From Trebouxia sp. TZW2008 (lineage: Eukaryota; Chlorophyta; Trebouxiophyceae; Trebouxiales; Trebouxiaceae), in the NCBI GenBank assembly GCA_002118135.1, contig BDIU01000246.1, positions 188,463 to 252,462 of the forward strand: 64,000 nt of DNA. The letters run 5' to 3'. How positions within the stretch are numbered: position 1 is the first letter of the stretch; each line of letters opens with the position of its first letter. The notes below the pieces were generated by a model that did not search any database, had not been told where the DNA came from, and saw only the letters and a program-made list of their open reading frames with translations. Shown in pieces: positions 48,203 through 58,400 of this stretch. The translations under genes were made by a program, and so were the position numbers.

Positions 48203-49357
48203 ATGATTTGTAGGAGGTGCATACGAGCACTTGCATGCTTGTTGCTGGTTCTCATCCACAGCGTACAAGCTCGCAAAACAAAGCTGCCATTCAGCCATTC
48301 TTTTCTGCACAATCGATGCACTGGCCATCGCGCGATATACGAGCCCCTCATCGAGCACCAATTGGCGCGCTATAGACTCGGAGAACCGCTGTCAGTAACC
48401 GAGCTACTGAGCTTAGAGGGCTACAAGAACACAAAGCACCCTCAGATCCTGTTAGTCGATGGCGGAGTGTCGACCAAAGTGGCGCCATACGGCAATATGC
48501 AGACTTACTGGATACCATTGCTCAAAGAACTTGCCGGACGTGCACTGCTCCCCGACTTGCTCTTGGCAAGCAATACATGGGATCTTCCAGAGGATGATAT
48601 AGCACGCCATGGCGGGCCATGGCTTGGCTACTGCAACATACATTCTCAGTCCACCAATCTGTTGCTGCCGGCTCGCGATCCTGTGAAGACGCGTCTGCGG
48701 TGCGGGCCGAATTGTGAACCATTCACAAACCTGGACAAACGTGAAGCAAAGGCAGTGTTTCTTGGTAGCAGCACAGGCTGGTCATCTGGTCACAGGCATG
48801 CTGCAGTAGTGGCTGGAGAGCTGTACAACAAGAGTGTATACAGTGGATACACCAAACTGACCGATCTACCCCCAGATGTCATAGACAAGGCTGGGCTGTC
48901 AAAGTTTCTGAAGCCAAAAATGAGCCTAGCTGAGCAAGTCAAGCGTTTCAAATACATCCTGAATGCAGATGGCCACTGTGCAGCCTTGCGGCTACGGCAA
49001 ATGCTGGCTTCAGATTCTGTTGTGCTGTACATAGAGTCAGATCAGGTGGAATGGTTTTACCCACTGCTAGTTCCCTTTGTACATTACATACCTGTTAGGT
49101 ATGATGCACAGCATGCACAGGATAATCCTCTACCTGACTTGGAAGAGAGAATTCTGTGGGCAGAAGCAAATCCTGCACTGGTGGCCAGCATCATACACAA
49201 TGCCAATCAGTTTGCCTCAACTCACCTGTCTGAACATGCCATGTTTTGCTATTCGTTTCAGCTGCTTGAGGAGTATGCTCACTTATTCAACGACACTATG
49301 GTCCTGCGAGACATTGCCATCAGGAAGCAGTTTACATACAAGCATAAGCCAGGTTAA
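48203..49357 (+). CDS. Glycosyltransferase family 90 (CAP10/POGLUT-like), single exon
   Basis: An uninterrupted ORF of 384 residues. The N-terminus has a hydrophobic signal peptide or anchor (ALACLLLVLIHSVQA), so the protein probably acts in the ER/Golgi lumen. GT90-type features in order: LPDLLLASNTWDLP; GYCNIHSQSTNLLLPA; KREAKAVFLGSSTGW (donor-binding region); FKYILNADGHCAALRL; LASDSVVLYIES; EWFYPLLVPFVHYIPVRYD; and a C-terminal helical part with LLEEYAHLF. Family members transfer glucose or xylose from nucleotide sugars to proteins or cell-wall polymers; the acceptor cannot be read from sequence. The ATG at 48203 is chosen because it directly precedes the signal sequence. The lack of introns is unusual here and could reflect retroposition or acquisition from elsewhere. 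Confidence 0.88.
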   Translation: MICRRCIRALACLLLVLIHSVQARKTKLPFSHSFLHNRCTGHRAIYEPLIEHQLARYRLGEPLSVTELLSLEGYKNTKHPQILLVDGGVSTKVAPYGNMQTYWIPLLKELAGRALLPDLLLASNTWDLPEDDIARHGGPWLGYCNIHSQSTNLLLPARDPVKTRLRCGPNCEPFTNLDKREAKAVFLGSSTGWSSGHRHAAVVAGELYNKSVYSGYTKLTDLPPDVIDKAGLSKFLKPKMSLAEQVKRFKYILNADGHCAALRLRQMLASDSVVLYIESDQVEWFYPLLVPFVHYIPVRYDAQHAQDNPLPDLEERILWAEANPALVASIIHNANQFASTHLSEHAMFCYSFQLLEEYAHLFNDTMVLRDIAIRKQFTYKHKPG

Positions 49358-49744
49358 CGAACAACCTGTATAGTGCATGCCAGTGTCTCTGTACAGCATG
49401 ATTTACTTGCATGCATTACAACCGTCAAAAGCGGTGCTGCAATTTGACGGCAGACTCGAAAGCATTCCTTGACAACCCTGCTCTGATGCGTGCCCATAGA
49501 CGGCCGCACAATTCATGCTGACACCGGTTTCCGGTGCCATTAGCTCAGCTCATGCATCACAACACCAAAAGGCTCGAATTGCATTGCAGAGGCACTGCCG
49601 CGGTGCGGCACATGAATACATGCATCATGTTGCACAAATTGCGCGCTCAGCTGGCGTGTGTGTGCATCAAATGACAGGCTTACTGCATTGCGCCAGCTAA
49701 TCTCATGAGCTGCAAACCCACAGCAGTCTGCTAAATGGTGATGG
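49358..49744. other. 3' region of the GT90 gene
   Basis: About 390 bp downstream of the GT90 stop, before the DUF819 3' repeats. No gene was recognised. Confidence 0.45.
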
Positions 49745-50165
49745 TAGCGACCTATGTGAGGCAGATTGCTTATCACAGTATACGTACTCTTGGCCTCTGT
49801 CTGACTGCACAGCCAATCGCGGTTCTGATAGCATAGCCCAGCCTTCCTGTCTCAGTGAGCAATACGCTACAGCTTGCAGCTGCAATTGCACTCAATAGAC
49901 ACTGCCATCATGACGCCCTTAGCCACTGATTGACTGCACAGCGAATTGCAGTGTCACCAGCATAGCCAAGGATTCCTATCTGGAAGCCACAGACTTAGGC
50001 ATCACAGTGATTTTAGCCGTTGGCTGACTGCACAGCCAATTGCAATGGCAGCTCCGACAGCCAAGGCTTCCTGTCTGGAAGCCACAGACTTAGGCATCAC
50101 AGTACTCTGAGCCATGACTGCACAGCCAATCGCAGTCCTAACAGCATAGCCAAAGCTTCCTGTCC
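49745..50165 (-). repeat. Copies of the DUF819 last coding exon beyond its stop
   Basis: The segment coding the last part of DUF819 (plus strand gactgcacagccaat, then agcatagccaaggcttcctg) recurs near 49801, 49929, 50024 and 50116, beyond the true copy at 50345. These lie downstream of the stop codon, so they are in the 3' UTR or intergenic DNA rather than an intron. Confidence 0.88.
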
Positions 50166-50321
50166 CAGTGAGCAATGCACTGTAGCTTAAAGCTGTGATC
50201 AGACTCAAGATGATAGACACCAGCATCTTAACAATCTTGGCCACTGACTGACTGGCCAAGGCTTCCTGGCTTGCTGTAGCTGCAGCCACTGGCCTCAAAC
50301 TAGTACCAGTAAATAAAGGCA

Positions 50322-53300
50322 TCACAACACCCTTAGCCACTGACTGACTGCACAGCCAATGGCAGTCCCAATAGCATAGCCAAGGCTTCCTGTTAGCATT
50401 GCAGGCCGCACCATATTGGGCCAACCCCTGGAAGCTGCCATGGCAGCTGCTGTTGCTGGGCCGCCAATATTTGCATTGGACGCTGTTAGAACGACCTGTA
50501 TAGGTAGCATTTTGACTAAGACCGAACGCCAAGCTTTGGCAACAGGCTGATTTGCACAGGCAGCCAAGCCAGCCAGCACATCACCTCCAGAAAGTGATAC
50601 CAAAAGCGAGCAGCAAGCAAGCAAAACAACTTATGCAAGAAGACTGACCTGCATAGGCAAGCCAGCCAGCACATAGCCACCAAGAATAATGACAGTCAAG
50701 TGCACTCCCAGCTGAATGGCAATGAAAGCCGTAAGCCAGCCAGTGCCCCAGAGGGCAGTAAGGGAACCTGCCCCTGCCCCAATGGTGGCGAAGAACAGCA
50801 GCATCAGAGCTCCTCCCACTGCCTCAGCACCTGCAGTAAAATATGGAACAGAGGTCTTGGATCAGTCAATAGAAACTTCAGGTAGCCAGTGCCCCAGAGG
50901 GCTGAAAAAGAACCTGCTCCTGCCCCTATGGTGACAAAAAACAGCAGCATCAGAGCTCCTCCCACTGCCTCAGCACCTGCAGTCAAATTTGGGACAGACT
51001 TTTTGGATGGGTTGAGTGAGCTGTCAGCCATACAGTGCCCCAAAGGGCTGAAAAGAAAACTGCTCTTATGGTGGCAAAGAACAGCAGCATCAGAGCTTCT
51101 CGCACTGCCTCTGGACCTGCAACAAAACATGTGATGGGTGTCTTGGATCAGTCAATACAAACTTCAGGTAGCCAGTGCCCTACAGGGCTGAAAAGAGAAC
51201 ATGCCCCTGCCCTTCTGGTGGCAAGGAATAGCAGCATCAGACCTCCTCCCCCTGCCTCAGCACCTGCAGTGAAATACAGGACAGCTTGGATCAGTCAGTC
51301 AGTTGAGCTGGTAGCCAGCTGGTGCGCTAGAGGGCTGAAAAGGAACCTGCTCCTGCCCCAATGGTGGCAAAGAACGACGGTATCCAAGCTCCTCCTGTTG
51401 CCTCTGCGCCTGCAACAAAACATGTGACAGGTGTCTTGGATGAGTCAATAGAAACTTCAGAAAGCCAGTGCCCTACAGGGCTGAAAGAGAACCTGCCCCT
51501 GCGCCTATGTTGGCAAAAACAGCAGCATCAGACCTCCTCCCAGTGCCTCTGCATCTGCAGTAAAATATAGAACAGATTTCTTGGATCGGTCAGTTGAGCT
51601 GGCAGCCAGTGAGTGCCCTGGGCTGAAAGGGAACGCGACCCTGCTCCCTATCGTGGCAAAGAACAACAACATCAAAGCTCCTCCCGTTGCCTCTGCGCCT
51701 GCAGTCAACATAGAACAGATTTCTTGGCACAACTTGTCGCACTGTTCACTGCTCATGGTGATATGCTCAACATTCAAGGCTGCTTGAGCTGTAGGCTCCT
51801 CACAAAACTGTAACATAAGCCTTGTCAAGTCAGCGTGTGTCACACGCGCCTTGATTTTGCCTACCTCTGAATGGTGAGGAGGCATTTTGACCAGCTTTAG
51901 CGTTGACAGCGCTACCCACGGATGCAAAGACAGACGCCACAACAGCCATAGCTGCAAGATTGATGCTGGGCAACCCTAGAGCGCTGGCCAAACCCTCTCC
52001 CAGGGCGCAAGCAGCCACGCCAAACGCAAGCGACAGCGCTATGCTCTCCACTGTTGGAGCAGCTGCAACAGCAGCTGATGACACACTGGCTGCCACAGTG
52101 GCAACTGCAGTGCCTGTGCTGGCTGCTGTGTCAGACAAATGTCCTGCAGCACATCAGCATGGCATCTTCATCAACAGCATGTCAGCACTGGATGTCATAC
52201 TTCTCAGGGTTCAGAGACGTCGTGACGTAGTGCATTGGCAGCAACGTGTTCCTTTGATGTGTAGACATATCAGTAAGGATTTGCACTGGTTGCAGAACTC
52301 AAATTTGATTGGCATTTACATCGCATACTGTGGATGCTCAATGCATGGGAAGCAAACATGGTGCAAGCAACACAAGCCTTGACCCTTGCATGTCATCACG
52401 GCTGCCAGACCTTCAAGATCTTTCTCCTGAACTGCAAAAGTGCTGTGCTTGACACGTAGCTGAAGCTGTTTTGGCATTTCCATGCTACCTTTGGCTGGAA
52501 TGACCATGGTAGCTTCAAGCAACACACGCCGTGACCAGTGCATACAACAATTGTCACCAAACCTTCATGACCTTTCTCCTTTGAACAGCAAAAGTGCTGT
52601 GCTTGAGACGTAGCTGAAGCTGTTTTGGCAATTTTCACATTACCTTTAGCTGGAATGACCATGACTGCTTCAAGCAACACAAGCTGTGGCTAATGCGTGT
52701 CATAATCCTCACCGCACCTTCATGATCCGCCTCATGAACAGAAACTGTGCTGTTCTTGACATCCACAGAGGCAGGCTCAGTTGCTGTGGCAGAAGCTTTT
52801 TCCATGGTAGCTGTGGCCGGGATGATCATGATAGCTGTCAGGTAGGCAGCCATGGCAATATTGTCTGCTGCCATACTGGCGGCCAACAGAGGTCCAGGAG
52901 TCAGTCCCAGGGACTGTGACACAGCCGCAAAGTTGACTGAGCCCCCTATGTAGCTTGCACACAAGGCCGAAGCAATCTGCATCAAGCCAAAAGAGAGCCT
53001 CAGATTTGCAGAATGGCTTGGTTACACATGAGTAAAGTTTGCTGAGAAAGAAAGCAGCAATCTCTTGCAAATGGGGTCTGGTAGAACCCAAGAAAAAGTA
53101 CAGTTTGAGGGTACAATGCAGTGCAAGCTATCAAGTGCCTCCATTGGCTCATATGGAGGTCTAATTTATCGTGCAGGATGTGAACGTTAACAATTTGATG
53201 GGGCTTGTGATGAATGGGTGATGAACGGCGATTTGCTGATGGTGATCAACACTCAGCCAGGCTAGGCAGAAGCAGCTGGCAAGATATCAACACAACATAC

Positions 53301-54912
53301 AGGATGCATGTCCAGGCACAGCATGCATGCTGGAAAGCATGTGCAGCCTTGTGCATTTGACAAGCTGCCAGATATGCTGACAAGACAAACTCAAGCTGCA
53401 GCTGACAAAACAATGGCTGTTCAAGACTGACCTTCCAGCCATCAGTGCCAAGCCGCGAGCCAAGCAGTAGCCAAGCAACAACGGTGCCAATGACTGACCC
53501 GACCGTTCCAATCACAAAAGCGCCAAAGGTACTGCTTGCTGCGCTGAAGAGCCTGCACAGCATTGCCAAATGCTTTGCAAGATGACTGAGGCAAGTTTGA
53601 GGTAGTGTCATGGCTAAGCTGACATTTAAGCAGCTTACTGCGCATGCAGCTCAAAGCATGACCACCCAAGAAGTCTGCATGCATGCAGCTTAAAGCGTGA
53701 CCATGCAAGAGCACCCATTCACACAGACATTGACCCTGCAAATGGGATTTTCGCAGGGGTGAAGACGCATTGTATAGCTGCATTGCACAAGTGCGTCAGG
53801 CCTCACAGGCAGTGCTGCAACACATTGGGCTCCCCGTCTTTCAGGTGTGTACTTGCACTGGTAAAGCTGCAGATCTGCCTGACAAGCAAATTATTTGTGC
53901 TGGATTTGGAGGACACAAGAGCAAGAGCATGATGATGCAGCAAGTCCAATTCGCCTTTTCTTGGAATTTGCTTCTTCTTTGAGGCAAGGTCCGGTCAGCT
54001 GCCCTTGGTCGCCAGACACATTCACCTGTGCTTTCTAGCTAGGAAAGCCAATGAGCCACATCTGACACCCTACCCAGAACTGTAAACTCTACTGATTGAT
54101 TGATCGATTGATTGATTGATCGATTGGTCGATCGATCGATCGATTGTTTGGAAGGACAAAAACTCACTGCCGCAGATCAGACTCTAGAAGGTACAGTGCT
54201 GCCCCAAGAGGCATGGCATATGTCCAGATCACATCATACTCTGAGCAAGAAGTTGGCAGCACTCCAGCAGCTGACAGCAGTAGTGCCAAAAGCAGAGACA
54301 GAAGCGGGGCAGATAGTGCTTTTCCAAATTGAGTCCTCTGCTCAAGAACCTACAGCAACACATGGCAGCAAGTCACAGCAGGCACAAGCACAACAGCAAG
54401 CATGAAAACAATTGTTGAGAAAGCCTAGGAACGAGCAGATAATGCTGGACCAAACTTAGTCCTGTGCTCAAGAACCTGTGTCAAGACAGTGACATCAAAG
54501 TACAGCAGACACAAGCACAGCAGCAAGTTGCGGAGAATACATGTTGAGAAGGTCCAAAGAGGCAGGCAGAATGTCTAGGAAGAGCAGTGGCTAGGCAACA
54601 GCACACCTGACCACCTGCTGCACAAGCTGACAAAGCAGCCCACAAGGGCCACCCCTCCTGGACCAAGGGTGTTGCTGCCAAGGCTCGCCAAGGTTGGCGA
54701 CAGTGCCAGCGCCGCAGCCGCTTGAGTGATGTCAAAGCAACAGGTGTGTGCGACCTCTGCGGAGCGTAGGTTGCTGGGCTGGGAGTACTACGTTGGCGCC
54801 TGTCGCCTAGGACACTTCTGTGCAAGCAGTGGCGTGCACGCGAGGTAACACCTGACTCCTGACTGCACCGAAGCACCTTCAGATGACTGCAACTGGCTGT
54901 TGCGGTCGCCAT
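50322..54912 (-). CDS. DUF819 family polytopic membrane protein
   Basis: Seven exons (54912-54607, 54349-54168, 53552-53432, 52976-52718, 52143-51865, 50830-50649, 50495-50322) close to 501 codons. The first roughly 80 residues lack acidic residues except a few and are Ser/Arg-rich, suggesting a plastid leader. The rest is strongly hydrophobic with multiple membrane helices matching DUF819: LSAPLLSLLLALLLSAAGVL; YDVIWTYAMPLGAALYLLES; GTVGSVIGTVVAWLLLGSRL; LCASYIGGSVNFAAVS; LAASMAADNIAMAAYL; LALEFG-type segment SLAFGVAACALGEGL; LMLLFFATIGAGAGS; and TASNANIGGPATAAAMA. The biochemical function of the family is not established; a transporter role is only inferred from topology. The gene diverges from the carrier gene at 55403. 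Confidence 0.93.
50882..51740 (-). repeat. Six acceptor-side copies of DUF819 exon 6
   Basis: The exon's first roughly 95 nt (AEAVGGALMLLFFATIGAG) plus acceptor and about 45 nt of intron are repeated. The marker gcctcagcac or its variants is at 50821 (true), 50967, 51107, 51254, 51400, 51545 and 51689; spacing is 146, 140, 147, 146, 145 and 144 bp. This is the most regular array in the window. Confidence 0.95.
52390..52680 (-). repeat. Two donor-side copies of DUF819 exon 4
   Basis: Copies of the exon end coding ATMEKASATATEP...HEADHEG. The plus-strand motif ccttcaWgaNct is at 52718 (true), 52562 and 52400, spacing 156 and 162 bp. The copies have diverged substantially. Confidence 0.85.
54092..54146. 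repeat. (gatt/gatc)n tetranucleotide microsatellite
   Basis: About 13 units of gatt/gatc just downstream of DUF819 exon 2, in its intron. Confidence 0.95.
54435..54485 (-). repeat. Acceptor-side copy of DUF819 exon 2
   Basis: A copy of the 5' end of exon 54349-54168 (plus strand tgctcaagaacct with agtcctgtg), about 130 bp upstream in the gene's direction. Confidence 0.8.
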
Positions 54913-55402
54913 GCGAGGTCATCAGTTTCGATAAGATCTGCCACAGTCGAGCTCGCGCTTTGGCTCACACATGCTGTCAAACGGCATCAGCCGGGACTTG
55001 CCAGCAGGTTCTACGCAATGCCCCCTGCAACTGCGCTTCGGCGTCAACATTTCTGGCCGTTTGCCATGGCATGCATGCTGCGAGATCAGTTCCAAGCGCT
55101 CTGCGTAATTCAAGCTTAAACGAGCCGTTGTCAGAAGTTTGGTGTGTCTGCTACATCCAGATTGCTGCTCGTCGCGCTGACCGCTTAGGTGCGCAGCATC
55201 ACAATCAGCGCCCTCAAGCTCACACGCCTGCGCAAAGCCATCCACCAGCAGGAGCTGATTCCGCTCCATCTGAGCACCCTCGAGCACCCTCGAGCTAGCA
55301 ACGATCCTCCTCAGCAAACACAGCGCATCGTCCTGACAGTGTGCAGAAGCTTTATAATTCCTGGACAGAGGCAACTAGGGCAGCTGCTAGCGCGAAGGTT
55401 CA
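54913..55402. promoter_or_regulatory. Bidirectional promoter region, DUF819 / carrier
   Basis: These 490 bp lie between divergent start codons. The minus-strand ORF 54922-55374 has no recognised similarity. A duplicated cgagcaccct segment occurs near 55280. Confidence 0.5.
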
Positions 55403-58400
55403 ATGAGGGGCGGGTGGTGTGTCTTTGACAGGCCTGCCAACTCACCTGGCTTGCTTGCGGCCGAGCGCCCCTGGGGGTCGGAAACAAGCACAAGCTACAG
55501 CGTTAGCAGCTTTCCCTTGCAAACAAAGTCTTCCAGAGCCCCCTCAAACCGAGATGCTCACCGTCTGAGCTTCTCACTGTCTCCTGAGGGTAATCAGCCC
55601 AGTGGCAAGCATCCCAAGTTTGCTGCAAGCAGCGCACATTGCTTGAAGCAGCAGAGGCGCCAAAGTCCTTTGAATGCTTTTGCATCTATCAGCAGTGCAA
55701 TGTCTGACAGATTCAGCATAGGCAGGAGCAAGCAGCAGAGGCCAAGACAGACAACAATGGCCTGTGAGTTTTCCAGTCCGCAGCCAGACATGCATGCCAG
55801 TCAGCATAGCTGCTCTCTATCACACAAGCCCTCATTACTCATGACAAACAGCAAATGTCGAAATCATCAACAGCAAAGCCAATTCGTGAGTCTAGATTGT
55901 TTTGAGCTGTGCGACACGCCCAGCACATCAAGTTTTCACCCCCGCTTTGCATCCATCTCTTTGGCTCAGAGACCAAAGCGCAAACGCCAGCCTGTCAACA
56001 TTGGGTCACAGTCCTTCCCTCAGTCAGTTGCAGTCCAGTCGTCTACATCAACCCAGCAAGGCAGCAGATCAGGCCCTGTAATGGACCTTGCTCAAAATTC
56101 AGCCACTGGGTTTTCATCCACATCAGTCTATCCAGGCAGCAGGTCAAGCCCAGCAATGGACTCAGCTCAGGGTTCAGCCACAGTGTTTGAGTTCTCGTCC
56201 ATGTCAGCGTACAAAGGCAGCAGATCAAGCCCTATAACAGACTCAGCTCAGGCCCCAGCCACAGTGTTTGATTTCTCATCTGCAACAGCCCGTCAAGGAG
56301 GCCCTGTGATGGACTTGGCCCAAAACTCAGCCACAGTGTTTGGGGCCTCAGATGCACAGGAACACAGGGGCAAAGGAGGGGCAGATGTAAAAGCCACTGG
56401 CCATCAGCTTAAGAAGTCTGTGCTGAAAATGCCTTCGCAGCTCCGGCGCTTGTTCGCTGGAGCCTTTGCAGGCAAGCGTTTCTGGCATTCCTGTGTCACA
56501 CCACGTGGTGGTCCGTTTTCAACGTGCATCCTCAAGTGGTGTTGTGAGCTTGATGTGATCTGGAGGCATGGTTTCATGAACAATAAAGGCCTATAAGAGG
56601 GTGTTTTACTTGGATTTTTTGGTTGATTTTCAGAGTATAGCGCAGCTTGGTAGCGTATCTGTTCTGGGAGCGTGCGACATGAAAGTTGCGTGATAAATTT
56701 TAGGCAAATACAACAGAGCGAGGCCTCCATTCTACTATTCCAGCATGCGTTTTGATTCATCATGTCTGATTGACACAGTAGCATCATGCCATGAACCGCA
56801 AGCTGCAAGCAATGCAGAGATTATGTGGCTTATGCTGTTGATCCCTGCAGGTGCTTTGTCAAAGACCACAATTGCTCCTATAGAGACTATCAGGATGCAG
56901 GTCATGGGCAACAAGGTGCGCATTTGACAGCCATGAGGTTTAACAAATGTTGACATTTGCACAACCCTGGCGTCAGCTTTATGTCGCAGACATTGCTACA
57001 TCAGGGGATCACATGAGCCGAATCCCATGACTGTCATTGGTTTTTTGAGGGCTTGCAACAATGGAAGATTGCCTTGTTTGGCAGCAGTTCCCTCCCTTTG
57101 CCTTCAGATTGCTCTCAAGCTTGTCCTTTGCATCTCATAGCTGTACAGAATAGCTTCTGCCGTGAGCATCTGCCTTGTGTCCCTGCCTTCACAATTTTCT
57201 GCTTTGCAAATGTGAGCTGGGTTGGCGATGCCGGGCTCTTGTATCCTCACAGCATACATGATACGCTAAGCCTTCACAGTTTTCTGCTTTGTAAAAGTGA
57301 GCTGGATTGGCAATGCAGGGCACTGTCATGGAATCAATTGGAAGGACTTGGGCGCGCAAAGGCATTCTGGGGTTTTTCAGCGGCAACTCTGCAGGTACTG
57401 CACTGCTGTATGCATCAAGGTGTCTCCTCCAAAGAATTGGGGCATGTTAGACTTAGACAATTGCACTGCATGTGGTGTTCACTGTTGCAGACTGCTGCAC
57501 AGTAACAACAAGCGTCTGTACTGTCAAGATGGGCTGTGTCTTGCAATCCCTACCATACAGGTCCAACTGTAATGATCTTGGCCTGACACATGTGTGTACA
57601 CAACATGTTGCATAGCTTGACATGTACATCATGGTACTTATGTTTTTAGCTTTTGAGACTGGCAAAAAACTCAAATTTGCTTTTTGTCTATATGACAGAC
57701 CCCCATATTTCAGGCCCCTTGCACTGCTAAGATGCATGTGATTGTGTGCAGACATGCTGCAAGCGATGCCGTAATAAGCTTACGAGTCAAGTTGCTTTGT
57801 TGCCTACAAGAAGCTGCTGATGTGCATGTGTTTCTTTGCAGACATTGTGTGGGTGATACTGTCAAAAGCCATAGAGCGGATGTGTTTTGATACCTACAAG
57901 AAGATAACATGCTTGATTTGTTTGCAGACATTGTGCTGGTGATCCGATCAAACGCCATGGCATTGACATGCTTTCAGGTGCATGTGTTTACTTGCAGATA
58001 TTCTGTGTCTGGTACTGTCAAAAGTCATAGAGCTGACGTGCTTTGATACCTACAAGAAAAAAACATGCTTGAGTTTGTTTACATAAATGTAGCCGGCAAT
58101 GCTGCCAAAGCCATAGAGTTGACATGCTTTGACCCCTACAAGAAGCTGCTGACGTGCACGTATTTGTTTGCAGACATACTGCGAGTGATGCCGTCAAAAG
58201 CCATCGAGCTGACATGCTTTGATGCGTACAAGAGGCTGCTGAGTCACAAGGATGAGGAGGGCAAGCTGTATCGGCCGGGGCCGTTGCTAACAGGCCTTGC
58301 AGGAGCAGCTGCAGGTAATACTTTTTGGAACAGGACATATTCCAGACTTGCACATTGAGTTTGTTTGACTGTCTCAGATGGCAAAGGACCCTCGCTCACA

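Noticed and set aside
53770..53982. Plus-strand ORF of 70 codons
   Set aside because: It lies inside an intron of the DUF819 gene on the other strand, has no recognised similarity and no supporting context.
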